A stretch of DNA of 64,000 nucleotides from the NCBI RefSeq assembly GCF_003052605.1, contig NZ_QASO01000124.1, positions 1-64,000 of the forward strand. The letters are read 5' to 3'. A program made the translations under genes and the position numbers. Below, piece after piece: positions 41,369 through 50,062 of this stretch (within the stretch, counting starts at the first letter, position 1; every line of letters starts with the position of its first letter). The notes below the pieces were generated by a model. It was not told the DNA's origin. It searched no databases and was given only the letters and a program-made list of their open reading frames with translations. The DNA is from Ectopseudomonas oleovorans. Lineage in GTDB: Bacteria > Pseudomonadota > Gammaproteobacteria > Pseudomonadales > Pseudomonadaceae.

Positions 41369-41968
41369 TCAGGCCACTTCAGCCAGCTTGGCCTTGGCCT
41401 GGGCCAGGCCTTTTTCGCTGAACTCGGCGCCCAGGTTCAGGCCTTCGGCATGGATGAACTGCACGTCATGGATACCGATGAAGGCCAGTGCCTGGCGCAG
41501 GTAGGGCTCCTGATGATCCAGCGCGCTACCGGCGTAGATGCCGCCTCGCGCGGTCAGCACGAAAGCGCGCTTGCCGGTCAGCAGCCCCTGCGGGCCGGTT
41601 TCGGTGTACTTGAAGGTGACGCCGGCGCGCAGCACGTGATCCAGCCAGGCCTTGAGGGTACTGGGGATGGCGAAGTTGTACATCGGCGCAGCCAGCACCA
41701 GCACATCGGCAGCCAGCAACTCATCGGTGAGTTGATTGGAGCGGGCCAGGGCAGCCTTCTCGGCATCGTTCTGCTGCTCGCTCGGAGTCATCCAGCCACC
41801 CAGCAGCATGGCGTCGAGATGCGGTACCGGCTCGGCCGCCAGATCACGCACCTGGACCTGATCAGCCGGGTGCGCAGCCTGCCAGTTGGCGATGAATTGC
41901 TGGGTCAGTTCGCGGGAGACCGAACCTTGCTGGCGGGCGCTGCTTTCGATTACGAGAATACGGGACAT
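41369..41968 (-). CDS. azoR: FMN-dependent NADH-azoreductase
   Basis: 199 residues, flavodoxin-like fold. SSARQQGSVSREL binds the FMN phosphate, and PMYNFAIPSTLKAWLDHVLRAGVTFKY and LTARGGIY are AzoR signatures. The enzyme reduces quinones and azo dyes, probably as part of electrophile and oxidative stress defence. GGAG precedes the ATG, and a strong terminator follows. Monocistronic. Confidence 0.94.
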   Translation of the reverse strand: MSRILVIESSARQQGSVSRELTQQFIANWQAAHPADQVQVRDLAAEPVPHLDAMLLGGWMTPSEQQNDAEKAALARSNQLTDELLAADVLVLAAPMYNFAIPSTLKAWLDHVLRAGVTFKYTETGPQGLLTGKRAFVLTARGGIYAGSALDHQEPYLRQALAFIGIHDVQFIHAEGLNLGAEFSEKGLAQAKAKLAEVA

Positions 41969-42103
41969 GTCAGAGGCTCCATCGAGGGGGTTACGAGTCG
42001 ATGGAACACAGAGTAGAGATACGACTTTCGATTAAAAAGCGCAAATATCCGCTTACATATATCGACTAAATTGATTTATCGAGCCATCGCATCTAGGCTT
42101 TCA

Positions 42104-42418
42104 TCACTTCAGGTTGCAGGTCAGGTTGATCCGCAGGCGAATCACGCTACGGGTGAACTTGACCGCCATGTTGTTGCTGGCGCCAGGCGCCAACACGGTA
42201 CGCCGGGTACGTGGCGCTTCGGGGCCATTGCGGAACACCGCGCTGCACTCAGCCTCGCTCTGGCCATAGTTGTAGAGCATCAGCGCCGCCATGTTGTGGT
42301 CGATTTCCTGAGTGGTCGCGGAGACCTCGGCGCCGTTGAACTGTTTTTCCACCTCGATGGGATAGGCATGGGCGGCCAGCGGTAGAAAGGCGAACAGCAA
42401 GCAGATTATTTTTTTCAT
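42104..42418 (-). CDS. small secreted hypothetical protein
   Basis: 104 residues. Signal peptide about 1-19 (MKKIICLLFAFLPLAAHA), then a mature protein of about 85 residues with two Cys (AECSAVF and LTCNLK) that could form a disulfide in the periplasm. GGAGAG lies upstream. I do not recognise a family function. It is divergent from the LysR gene at 42496, which might regulate it. Confidence 0.78.
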   Translation of the reverse strand: MKKIICLLFAFLPLAAHAYPIEVEKQFNGAEVSATTQEIDHNMAALMLYNYGQSEAECSAVFRNGPEAPRTRRTVLAPGASNNMAVKFTRSVIRLRINLTCNLK

Positions 42419-42495
42419 TGGTGCTCTCCAACATGGGATCGCCAGTGTAGGTGGAGATCGTCGGCGATAACAGCCGACTCAAGCAGGATGATGTG

Positions 42496-43422
42496 ATGAA
42501 AGCTCCTCGTGTAACCCTGGATCAATGGCGCACGCTGCAGGCCGTGGTGGATCAGGGCGGCTTCGCCCAGGCTGCCGACGTACTGCACCGCTCGCAATCC
42601 TCGGTCAGCTATACCGTGGCGCGCATGCAGGAACAGCTCGGCGTACCGCTGCTGCGCATCGACGGGCGCAAGGCCGTGCTCACCGAGGCCGGCGACGTGC
42701 TGCTGCGCCGCTCGCGGCAACTGGTCAAGCAGGCCAGCCAGCTGGAAGATCTGGCTCACCACATGGAACAGGGCTGGGAAGCCGAGGTGCGCCTGGTGGT
42801 GGACGCTGCCTATCCCACCGCCAACCTCGTCCGCGCCCTGACCGCCTTCATGCCGCAGAGCCGCGGCTGCCGTGTGCGCCTGCGCGAGGAGGTGCTGTCC
42901 GGGGTCGAGGAAGTGCTGCTCGAAGGCACCGCCGACCTGGCCATCAGCGCGCTGAACATCACTGGCCACCTCGGCATTGAACTGGGTGAAGTGGAATTCG
43001 TCGCCGTCGCCAACCCGGAACACCCACTGCACCGCCTGCAACGCGAGCTGAGCTTCCAGGATCTGGAAGGCCAGATGCAGGTGGTCACCCGCGACAGTGG
43101 CCGACTGCAGCCGCGCGACGCCGGCTGGCTGGGCGCGGAGCAGCGCTGGACGGTAGGTAGCCTGCCGACCGCACGCACCTTCGTCAGCAGCGGCCTGGGC
43201 TTCGCCTGGCTGCCGCGCCACCTGATCGTGCGTGAACTGCAGGATGGTCTGCTGAAACCTCTGCCCCTGACTCAGGGTGCTATCCGCAAACCGCGCTTCT
43301 TTCTCTACAGCAACAAGGAGCGCGTGCTCGGCCCGGCCACGCAGATTCTCATCGAGCTGATCAAGAACTTCGATGCCGCCCCTCTGGACGCGCCCTTCGC
43401 CGCACCGCAGTCGACCAACTGA
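42496..43422 (+). CDS. LysR family transcriptional regulator
   Basis: 308 residues with the LysR HTH (LDQWRTLQAVVDQGGFAQAADVLHRSQSSVSYTVARMQEQLGVPLL) and effector domain from about 95. The ATG at 42496 follows AGGA. It is the first of three closely spaced genes: the hydrolase starts 10 bp after it and ppiA 5 bp after that. No effector can be read from the sequence. Confidence 0.9.
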   Translation: MKAPRVTLDQWRTLQAVVDQGGFAQAADVLHRSQSSVSYTVARMQEQLGVPLLRIDGRKAVLTEAGDVLLRRSRQLVKQASQLEDLAHHMEQGWEAEVRLVVDAAYPTANLVRALTAFMPQSRGCRVRLREEVLSGVEEVLLEGTADLAISALNITGHLGIELGEVEFVAVANPEHPLHRLQRELSFQDLEGQMQVVTRDSGRLQPRDAGWLGAEQRWTVGSLPTARTFVSSGLGFAWLPRHLIVRELQDGLLKPLPLTQGAIRKPRFFLYSNKERVLGPATQILIELIKNFDAAPLDAPFAAPQSTN

Positions 43423-43432
43423 GAGTCCCGCC

Positions 43433-44230
43433 ATGCCCTATTTCGACAACGACGGCTGCCAGCTGCATTACGAGGACTACGGCCACGGCGCGCCGCTGCT
43501 GCTGGTGCATGGCCTGGGTTCGAGCACGCGCGACTGGGAATACCAGATTCCCGTGCTTGCCCAGCATTACCGGGTTCTGGCACTGGACGTGCGCGGCCAC
43601 GGCCGCTCGGACAAGCCGCGCGAAGCTTATCGCATCGCCGACTTCGCCGAGGATGTCGCCGCCCTGATCGAACACCTGCAATTGCCACCGGTGCACCTGG
43701 TGGGCATCTCCATGGGTGGCATGATCGGCTTCCAGCTTGGCGTCGACCGTCCTGAGCTGTTGCGCAGCCTGACCATCGTCAACAGCGGCCCGGAGGTGAA
43801 GGCCAAGAGTGCGCGGGACTGGCTGGAAATTGGCAAGCGTTGGACGCTGTCGCGCCTGCTCAGCCTGGACACCATCGCCAAGGCGCTGGGCAAGTTGCTG
43901 TTCCCCAAGCCCGAGCAGGCCGAATTGCGGCGCAAGATCGAAGAACGCTGGCCGCAAAACGACAAGCGCGCCTACCTCGCCAGCCTCGACGCGATCATCG
44001 GCTGGGGCGTGCGGGAACGCCTTGATCGCATCACCTGTCCTACCCTGGTGATCAGCGCCGACCGCGACTACACGCCCGTTGAACGCAAGCGCGAGTACGT
44101 GGCAGAAATGCCCAACGCGCGCCTGCTGGTGATCGAAAATTCGCGCCACGCCACACCACTGGATCAACCGGAACGCTTTAATAACGCCCTGCTCGCCTTT
44201 CTCGGCGAAACTGCCAACAAGGAAAACTGA
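43433..44230 (+). CDS. alpha/beta-fold hydrolase
   Basis: 265 residues. Oxyanion region LLVHGLGSS (23-31), nucleophile S93 in GISMGG, acid in ISADRDYTP and His in ENSRHATPLDQPE complete the catalytic triad. The pattern is that of esterase/enol-lactonase-like hydrolases. No signal peptide, so cytoplasmic. It sits between a LysR regulator and ppiA in a compact operon; its substrate is unknown. Confidence 0.9.
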   Translation: MPYFDNDGCQLHYEDYGHGAPLLLVHGLGSSTRDWEYQIPVLAQHYRVLALDVRGHGRSDKPREAYRIADFAEDVAALIEHLQLPPVHLVGISMGGMIGFQLGVDRPELLRSLTIVNSGPEVKAKSARDWLEIGKRWTLSRLLSLDTIAKALGKLLFPKPEQAELRRKIEERWPQNDKRAYLASLDAIIGWGVRERLDRITCPTLVISADRDYTPVERKREYVAEMPNARLLVIENSRHATPLDQPERFNNALLAFLGETANKEN

Positions 44231-44235
44231 CCATC

Positions 44236-44790
44236 ATGCTCAAGCAACTCGTTCTCGCCACCGGCGCCCTGCTGCTGTCGACCAGTCTGCTCGCCGCGGA
44301 AAACCCCAAGGTGTTGCTGACCACCAGCCTCGGCGAAGTGGAAGTGGAGCTGGCCGCCGACAAGGCGCCGATCAGCACACAGAACTTCCTCAAGTACGTC
44401 GACAGTGGCTTCTACAACGGCACCCAGTTCCACCGGGTGATTCCTGGCTTCATGGTCCAAGGCGGTGGTTTCGATGCCGACATGCGCCAGAAGGACACCA
44501 ACGCGCCGATCAAGAACGAGGCCGACAATGGCCTGCACAACGTCCGTGGCACCCTGGCCATGGCTCGCACCCAGGTACGCGACTCGGCCACCAGCCAGTT
44601 CTTCATCAACCACAAGGACAACGCTTTCCTCGACCACAGCTCGCGTGACTTCGGTTACGCCGTGTTCGGCAAGGTCACCCGTGGCATGGACGTGGTGGAC
44701 AAGATCGCCCAGGTACCCACCGGCAACCGCGGCATGCACCAGAACGTACCGCGCGAGCCAGTGCTGATCATCGACGCCAAGCGTCTGTAA
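44236..44790 (+). CDS. ppiA: periplasmic cyclophilin-type peptidyl-prolyl isomerase
   Basis: 184 residues. A signal peptide (about 1-20) precedes a bacterial cyclophilin domain with FHRVIPGFMVQGGG, the catalytic Arg in FHRVI, and ATSQFFINHKDN. It speeds proline isomerisation in envelope proteins. It lies 5 bp after the hydrolase gene; a hairpin terminator lies at 44955. Confidence 0.93.
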   Translation: MLKQLVLATGALLLSTSLLAAENPKVLLTTSLGEVEVELAADKAPISTQNFLKYVDSGFYNGTQFHRVIPGFMVQGGGFDADMRQKDTNAPIKNEADNGLHNVRGTLAMARTQVRDSATSQFFINHKDNAFLDHSSRDFGYAVFGKVTRGMDVVDKIAQVPTGNRGMHQNVPREPVLIIDAKRL

Positions 44791-44805
44791 GCCCCCGATG
44801 TAGCC

Positions 44806-44871
44806 GTAGCCCCGATGCAATCCGGGGGATTGCAACACACCCTCCCCGGATTGCATCCGTATATGGGCTAC
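44806..44871. repeat. REP pair (GTAGCCCCGATGCAA type), inverted
   Basis: GTAGCCCCGATGCAATCCGGGGG on the left and inverted CCCCGGATTGCATCCG...GGGCTAC on the right, 15 bp beyond the ppiA stop. Confidence 0.72.
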
Positions 44872-44954
44872 GAGAGCGGGCTACGGGCTACGAGAGCGCC
44901 ATGAACGACAAAGCCGCCCATCGGGCTAATGCTGATCAGATAAGTTCGTCACCA

Positions 44955-44986
44955 CCCCCTCCTACTTGCAGTAGAGGGGCGTTTTT
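44955..44986 (+). terminator. rho-independent terminator downstream of ppiA
   Basis: CCCCT-C-CTAC stem with a one-base bulge, TTGCA loop, GTAG-AGGGG, then CGTTTTT. It lies inside the inverted-repeat element. Confidence 0.65.
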
Positions 44987-44987
44987 C

Positions 44988-45047
44988 GTAGGAGCCAGCT
45001 TGCTGGCGATGCTTTTTATGGCGGATCGCCGGCAAGCCGGCTCCTAC
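44988..45047. repeat. REP pair (GTAGGAGCC type), inverted
   Basis: GTAGGAGCCAGCTTGCTGG and inverted CCGGCAAGCCGGCTCCTAC, centred within the 44905-45104 element. Confidence 0.75.
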
Positions 45048-45117
45048 AAAGATCGAGTGCAACGGCTTAACTGACTGGCATTACCCATCGGGCGGCTTTG
45101 TCGTTGAACGGTGGCGC

Positions 45118-45897
45118 TTATTTTTCCACGAAGGCGCGCTCGATCAGGTAGTCCCCCGGCTCACGCATACGCGGAGATATCTTCAGACCGAAGCTGTCGA
45201 GCACTGCGCTGGTCTCGTCGAGCATGCTCGGGCTACCGCAGATCATGGCGCGGTCGTCCTGCGGATTGATCGGCGGCAGGCCGATGTCGGCGAACAGCTT
45301 GCCGCTGCGCATCAGGTCGGTCAGGCGGCCCTGGTTCTCGAACGGCTCACGGGTCACGGTGGGGTAGTAGATCAGCTTCTCTTTCAGCGCATCGCCAAAG
45401 AACTCGTTGCGCGGCAGGTGCTCGGTGATGAACTCGCGATAGGCCACTTCGTTCACATAACGCACGCCGTGAACCAGAATCACCTTCTCGAAACGCTCGT
45501 AGGTTTCCGGGTCCTGAATCACGCTCATGAACGGCGCCAGGCCGGTACCAGTGGACAGCAGATAGAGGTGCTTGCCCGGATTGAGGTCATCGAGCACCAG
45601 GGTGCCGGTGGGCTTCTTGCTGATGATGATCTCGTCGCCTTCCTTCAGGTGCTGCAGCTGCGAGGTCAGCGGGCCGTCCGGCACCTTGATGCTGAAGAAT
45701 TCCAGATGCTCTTCCCAGTTCGGGCTGGCGATGGAGTAGGCGCGCATCAGCGGGCGGCCATTGTCCTGCTGCAGGCCGATCATCACGAACTGACCATTCT
45801 CGAAGCGCAGACCCGGGTCGCGGGTGCACTTGAAGCTGAACAGCGTATCGTTCCAGTGGTGGACGCTGAGCACGCGCTCGACGTTCATATTGCTCAT
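45118..45897 (-). CDS. fprA: ferredoxin--NADP+ reductase
   Basis: 259 residues. The FAD-binding RAYSIAS (about 50-56), NADP-binding STGTGLAPFMS and C-terminal YLIERAFVEK are typical of subclass I bacterial Fpr. It moves electrons between NADPH and ferredoxin or flavodoxin for Fe-S and heme metabolism and oxidative stress defence. The ATG at 45897 gives MSNMNVERV. It is divergent from a FinR-type LysR gene, and a good sigma-70 promoter lies between. Confidence 0.95.
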   Translation of the reverse strand: MSNMNVERVLSVHHWNDTLFSFKCTRDPGLRFENGQFVMIGLQQDNGRPLMRAYSIASPNWEEHLEFFSIKVPDGPLTSQLQHLKEGDEIIISKKPTGTLVLDDLNPGKHLYLLSTGTGLAPFMSVIQDPETYERFEKVILVHGVRYVNEVAYREFITEHLPRNEFFGDALKEKLIYYPTVTREPFENQGRLTDLMRSGKLFADIGLPPINPQDDRAMICGSPSMLDETSAVLDSFGLKISPRMREPGDYLIERAFVEK

Positions 45898-45944
45898 GAT
45901 GATTTCCTCGAAGAACTTCAGCGCCAAAGGCGCGATTGCGCGGC

Positions 45945-45973
45945 ATTCTATTCGCGGCAACAATATCTGTTAA
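45945..45973 (-). promoter_or_regulatory. promoter of fprA
   Basis: On the minus strand TTAACA (45973-45968), 17 bp, TAGAAT (45950-45945). Confidence 0.65.
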
Positions 45974-45985
45974 GTGGATTATCAA

Positions 45986-46007
45986 GATATAGGTTATCGG
46001 TTATATC
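45986..46007. promoter_or_regulatory. candidate FinR (LysR-type) dyad
   Basis: GATATA and TATATC are inverted around a 10-bp spacer in the fprA-finR intergenic region, just upstream of the fprA -35 and 3 bp before the finR start. Position and symmetry suit a LysR-type activator that also represses itself. Confidence 0.45.
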
Positions 46008-46010
46008 GAT

Positions 46011-46937
46011 ATGCGATTTACTCTCAGACAACTTCAGGTGTTCGTCGCCGTGGCGCAGCATGAAAGCGTCTCGCGCGCCGCGCAATCGCTCGCATTGTCG
46101 CAGTCTGCGACTAGCACTTCGCTGACCGAACTGGAACGCCAATCCGACTGCCAGTTGTTTGATCGCGCCGGCAAACGCCTGGCACTCAACGCCCTGGGCC
46201 GACAGCTCTTGCCCGAGGCCGTGGCGCTGATCGATCAGGCGCGCGAAATCGAACGCCTGCTGGGGGGCAAGAGCGGTTATGGCTCGCTGAACGTCGGCGC
46301 CACCCTGACCGTGGGCAACTATCTGGCCACCCTGCTGATTGGCAGCTTCATGCAGCGCCACCCTGAATGCCGGGTGAAGCTGCAGGTGCATAACACCGCT
46401 CATGTGGTGCAACAGATCGCTCACTACGAGCTGGACCTGGGCTTGATCGAAGGCGACTGCCAGCACCCGGATATCGAGGTGCAGCCCTGGGTCGAGGACG
46501 AACTGGTGGTGTTCTGTGCGCCACAGCACCCACTGGCTGGGCGTGGCAGCGCCAGCCTGGAAGAACTGACGCACGAAGCCTGGATTCTGCGTGAACAGGG
46601 CTCGGGCACGCGGCTGACCTTCGACCAGGCCATGCGGCATCACCCGCGCAACCTGAATATCCGCCTGGAGCTGGAACATACCGAGGCGATCAAGCGCGCC
46701 GTGGAATCCGGCCTGGGCATCGGCTGCATCTCACGCCTGGCGCTGCGCGACGCTTTTCGTCGCGGCAGCCTGATGCCAGTGGAAACTCCGGAGCTGGACC
46801 TGCGCCGGCAGTTCTACTTCATCTGGCACAAGCAGAAGTACCAGACAGCAGCGATGCGCGAGTTTCTCGAACAGTGTCGCGCACTGACCGCCGGAGTCAG
46901 TCGCAGCGATCAGATCGTCCTGCCGCCGATCGTCTGA
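46011..46937 (+). CDS. finR: LysR family regulator FinR
   Basis: 308 residues with the LysR HTH (LRQLQVFVAVAQHESVSRAAQSLALSQSATSTSLTELERQ) and effector domain (about 90-295). The divergent arrangement with fprA is the known finR-fprA layout of pseudomonads, where FinR activates fprA under superoxide stress. No Shine-Dalgarno is visible before this ATG, which directly follows the GATATA...TATATC dyad. Confidence 0.88.
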   Translation: MRFTLRQLQVFVAVAQHESVSRAAQSLALSQSATSTSLTELERQSDCQLFDRAGKRLALNALGRQLLPEAVALIDQAREIERLLGGKSGYGSLNVGATLTVGNYLATLLIGSFMQRHPECRVKLQVHNTAHVVQQIAHYELDLGLIEGDCQHPDIEVQPWVEDELVVFCAPQHPLAGRGSASLEELTHEAWILREQGSGTRLTFDQAMRHHPRNLNIRLELEHTEAIKRAVESGLGIGCISRLALRDAFRRGSLMPVETPELDLRRQFYFIWHKQKYQTAAMREFLEQCRALTAGVSRSDQIVLPPIV

Positions 46938-46940
46938 GCT

Positions 46941-47306
46941 TCAGCCAAGCAGGATGACCGCCCAGACCGAAGCGATCATGCCCAGCGCCAGCAATTGCGC
47001 AGCGCTGCCCATGTCCTTGGCATTTTTCGACAGCGGATGGCGCTCGAGGGAAATGCGGTCGATGGCGGCCTCGATGGCCGAGTTGAGCAGTTCGACGATC
47101 AGCGCCAGCAGACAAACCGCGACCATCAAGGCCCGCTCGGCGCGACTGACCTCGAACACAAAAGCCGAGGGGATCAGCAGCAGATTGAGCAGCACCAGTT
47201 GACGAAACGCCGCCTCGCCGAGAAATGCGGCGCGCAAGCCATCGAGCGAATAGCCCGCTGCATTGAGGATGCGTTTCAGGCCCGTCTGGCCCTTGAATTC
47301 GGACAT
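46941..47306 (-). CDS. dgkA: diacylglycerol kinase
   Basis: 121 residues, three transmembrane helices. EAAFRQL, the active-site region VELLNSAIEAAIDRIS and the NAKDMGSAAQ motif identify prokaryotic DgkA, which recycles diacylglycerol to phosphatidate in the inner membrane. It is convergent with finR, 3 bp apart, and lies downstream of the response-regulator gene. Confidence 0.96.
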   Translation of the reverse strand: MSEFKGQTGLKRILNAAGYSLDGLRAAFLGEAAFRQLVLLNLLLIPSAFVFEVSRAERALMVAVCLLALIVELLNSAIEAAIDRISLERHPLSKNAKDMGSAAQLLALGMIASVWAVILLG

Positions 47307-47438
47307 GCGCCCTACCCCTGCGAAAGAGGCGCGCAGCTTACTGCATCCGCCGTCGGAGAGCCTATACAGGAGAGGACAAGCTGAGTCCGATCATGCAGCT
47401 GCGCTTGCGTAGACCCTGGCGCAGCAGGTTACGTCTGG

Positions 47439-48086
47439 CTAAGCGGGGATCGATTCCATCTGCTGCAACAGCAATGCCGCCTGAGTGCGGGTGCGCACGC
47501 CCAGCTTACGGAAGATCGCCGTCACATGCGCCTTGACGGTGGCTTCGGATACGCCCAGCTCGTAGGCGATCTGCTTGTTCAGCAACCCTTCGCAGACCAT
47601 GGTCAGCACCCGGAACTGCTGTGGCGTGAGGCTCGCCAGGCCGGCACTCGCGGCCTTGGCCTCATCGGAAACCGGCGCCCCCTCTTCCGCCAGCGGCGGC
47701 CACCAGGTGTCACCATCGAGTACGTGTCGCACCGCTTGCTGCAAGGTTTCCAGCGGGCTGGATTTGGGGATGAAGCCACTGGCGCCGAACTCGCGGGAGC
47801 GGTTGACCACGGACGCCTCTTCCTGAGCGGAGATCATCACCACAGGGATCTGCGGGTACTGCCCACGCAGCAGTACCAGACCGGAAAAGCCGTAGGCACC
47901 GGGCATATTGAGGTCGAGCAGGACCAGGTCCCAATCACTTTTTTCAGCCAAGTGGCCTTCAAGCTCGGCGATGCTGGCAGCTTCTACCAGACGCACTTCA
48001 GGTCCCAAGCCCAGGGTCAGAGCTTGTTGCAGCGCGCTGCGAAACAGCGGGTGATCGTCGGCAATCAGGATTTCGTAGGCGGCCAT
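47439..48086 (-). CDS. erdR: LuxR-type response regulator, ErdR-like
   Basis: 215 residues. The receiver domain (about 1-125) has the acidic pair in ADDHP and phosphoacceptor D58 in LVLLDLNMPG; the C-terminal LuxR HTH (about 150-212) contains LTPQQFRVLTMVCEGLLNKQIAYELGVSEATVKAHVTAIFRKL. The dgkA-erdR neighbourhood matches the P. aeruginosa order I recall, where ErdR controls ethanol oxidation and acetate use. No cognate sensor kinase is adjacent. Confidence 0.88.
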   Translation of the reverse strand: MAAYEILIADDHPLFRSALQQALTLGLGPEVRLVEAASIAELEGHLAEKSDWDLVLLDLNMPGAYGFSGLVLLRGQYPQIPVVMISAQEEASVVNRSREFGASGFIPKSSPLETLQQAVRHVLDGDTWWPPLAEEGAPVSDEAKAASAGLASLTPQQFRVLTMVCEGLLNKQIAYELGVSEATVKAHVTAIFRKLGVRTRTQAALLLQQMESIPA

Positions 48087-48289
48087 GGGCAGATCCTGTT
48101 CTTGTTATAAGTGGCACTGAGGTGAGTATGGCAGTGCTTTTCGCCTGTAGACCCGCTCAAGCCTGCTCATTGAGCATCGCAGACTCCCCACTCGGACCGA
48201 CGGCGGCGCTCAGCATGCCGAGCTGTGGCGGGGTGGTCAAGCTCAATGCTTTGCGGCACGATGCGCAGCTTTCCTGCCGAGACGCCCTG

Positions 48290-49216
48290 ATGCGAAGCCA
48301 AGCCCTGCGCGCTGACCTGTTGATGCTGATTACCGCGATGATCTGGGGCAGCGCCTTCGTCGCCCAGCGTCTGGGCATGGATAACATCGGCCCCTTCCTT
48401 TATACCGGCCTGCGCTTCGCCCTCGCCTGCCTGGTTCTGTTGCCGGTGCTGGCTTTGCTGCAACGCCGCCAGCAGCGCCCCGCTGCACCGCTGAATCGCA
48501 ACCTGCTGGCGGGTGGCGTGATCATGGGCCTGGCGCTGTCGTTGGGGATCAATCTGCAGCAGGTCGGCCTGCTGTTCACCACGGTGACCAACTCAGGCTT
48601 CATCACCGGGTTGTACGTGATCGTGGTACCGATTCTCGGCTTGCTGATCGGCCAGCGCAGCAGCGCCGGCATCTGGTTGGGCGCCAGCCTGGCAGTGGTC
48701 GGCATGTTCCTGCTCAGCGTCGGCGAAGGATTCACCGTAGCCTCCGGCGACTGGCTGCAGTTGGCTGGTGCCTTCGTCTGGGGCGTGCATGTGTTGCTGG
48801 TGGGATTCTTCGCCAGCCGTCACGACCCGCTGCGCCTGGCCTTCATCCAGTTCGCCACCTGCGCGGTGATCAGTCTGGCCCTGGCGCTGGTGTTCGAGAG
48901 CGCGACACTGGACGGCATCATTGCCGCCGGGCCGGCCATTCTCTACGGCGGCGTGTTCGGCGTGGCGATCGGTTTCACCCTGCAGGTGGTGGCGCAGCAG
49001 CATGCCATCGCCTCGCATGCGGCGATCATCCTCTCGCTGGAAGCCGTGTTCGCCGCCATCGCCGGCGCCCTGTTGTTGAGCGAAGTGCTGGCGCCGCGCG
49101 GCTATCTGGGTTGTGCGCTGATGTTTGGCGGCATGCTGCTGGCGCAGCTGTGGCCCAAGCCACTGCCCAGCGAACTCAGGGGTACGTCTGCAAACGCTGG
49201 TGCAGAGCGTCGTTGA
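48290..49216 (+). CDS. EamA/DMT family transporter
   Basis: 308 residues, about ten transmembrane helices in two EamA repeats: ADLLMLITAMIWGSAFVAQRLGMDNIGPFLYTGLRFALAC and, from about 155, the second repeat ending LLLSEVLAPRGYLGCALMFGGMLLAQLW. The start at 48290 removes a non-conserved 56-residue extension. Probable metabolite exporter with unknown substrate. The 3' end overlaps the convergent TapT gene by 41 bp. Confidence 0.86.
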   Translation: MRSQALRADLLMLITAMIWGSAFVAQRLGMDNIGPFLYTGLRFALACLVLLPVLALLQRRQQRPAAPLNRNLLAGGVIMGLALSLGINLQQVGLLFTTVTNSGFITGLYVIVVPILGLLIGQRSSAGIWLGASLAVVGMFLLSVGEGFTVASGDWLQLAGAFVWGVHVLLVGFFASRHDPLRLAFIQFATCAVISLALALVFESATLDGIIAAGPAILYGGVFGVAIGFTLQVVAQQHAIASHAAIILSLEAVFAAIAGALLLSEVLAPRGYLGCALMFGGMLLAQLWPKPLPSELRGTSANAGAERR

Positions 49217-49898
49217 GATCCAGCGGCAGACGCCGTTTGGCAGCCAGGTAGTGCTGGCTGAACACATCGAGATAATCGTCCAGCGCCTCGCCGGCACGCA
49301 GGTCGCCAGCCAGCTCCAGGCACATGGCAGCTACCTCGGCGGTGCACAGGTGCTCGCCACGGGTAGAGCGGCGCAGGCGATAGCGCGATAGTTGCGCCGG
49401 CGTCAGGCTCAGCACTGGCAGCGCATCCAGATACGGGCTCTTGCGAAACATCTTGCGCGCCTCGGTCCAGGTGGCATCGAGCAACACGAACAGCGGCCGC
49501 TTGCCGGGCGCAAGCCGCACCTCCTCCACCACGCGCTGCGGTGCCACGTACTCACCGGGAAACACCAGGTAAGGCTGCCACTGCGGATCGGCCAACAACT
49601 CCAGCAGCGCGGGGTCGACGGCAGTGCGCGTCCATCCGAAGGCGTGGGTTTCAGGCACCACATCAGCGATCAGCCAGCCGGTATTGCTCGGCTTCAACGC
49701 CTCAATGTCATGCATCACCAGGCACATGGCGGCATTGGACTCGACCTGCGGGCGCCAGGCGCACAGGCAATGGGTCGGCTGCACCCGGCAGTGCGGGCAG
49801 CGCTCGGCGCGCGAACCACGGGCGACGAAGGGTTTGAGGCTGCGCGCCAGGCGCTCTGCGCGCAGGCGGGCGACGGCATGTGGGGCTGGATGAGTCAT
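49176..49898 (-). CDS. tapT: tRNA-uridine aminocarboxypropyltransferase (DTW domain)
   Basis: 240 residues. Four Cys (C34, C37, C44, C46; CPHCRVQPTHCLC) suit a zinc site, and LLDATWTEARKM carries the DTW signature (here DATW). The family adds the aminocarboxypropyl group to U47 in tRNA (acp3U). The ATG at 49898 is preferred over a GTG at 49907. The gene overlaps the convergent EamA gene by 41 bp. Confidence 0.88.
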   Translation of the reverse strand: MTHPAPHAVARLRAERLARSLKPFVARGSRAERCPHCRVQPTHCLCAWRPQVESNAAMCLVMHDIEALKPSNTGWLIADVVPETHAFGWTRTAVDPALLELLADPQWQPYLVFPGEYVAPQRVVEEVRLAPGKRPLFVLLDATWTEARKMFRKSPYLDALPVLSLTPAQLSRYRLRRSTRGEHLCTAEVAAMCLELAGDLRAGEALDDYLDVFSQHYLAAKRRLPLDLNDALHQRLQTYP

Positions 49899-50062
49899 GG
49901 AAGGCACAACGGCGATTGGGCGTGGGATTCTAACACCTCGCCCGCACCGCTGGCGGGCCAGAACCAGTAGACTGCAGCCGTCAACAGGTCAATGGCCACC
50001 GCCGCGAACATTCACGACAGTGGTCTGTCCAAGGCTGTCCACGCTTTCAGGAGTTACATCAC

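Larger units (their letters stand above)
44905..45104. mobile_element. 200-bp inverted-repeat element, MITE-like relic
   Basis: About 40-bp imperfect arms (44905-44944 and 45066-45104) share ACGACAAAGCCGCCC, then GGG, TAATGC, TCAG and TAAG blocks in inverted orientation. Between them are a terminator-like hairpin and a REP pair, and there is no ORF. The structure suggests a decayed non-autonomous transposon end pair that has since accepted a REP, or a very long intergenic hairpin. Confidence 0.5.
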
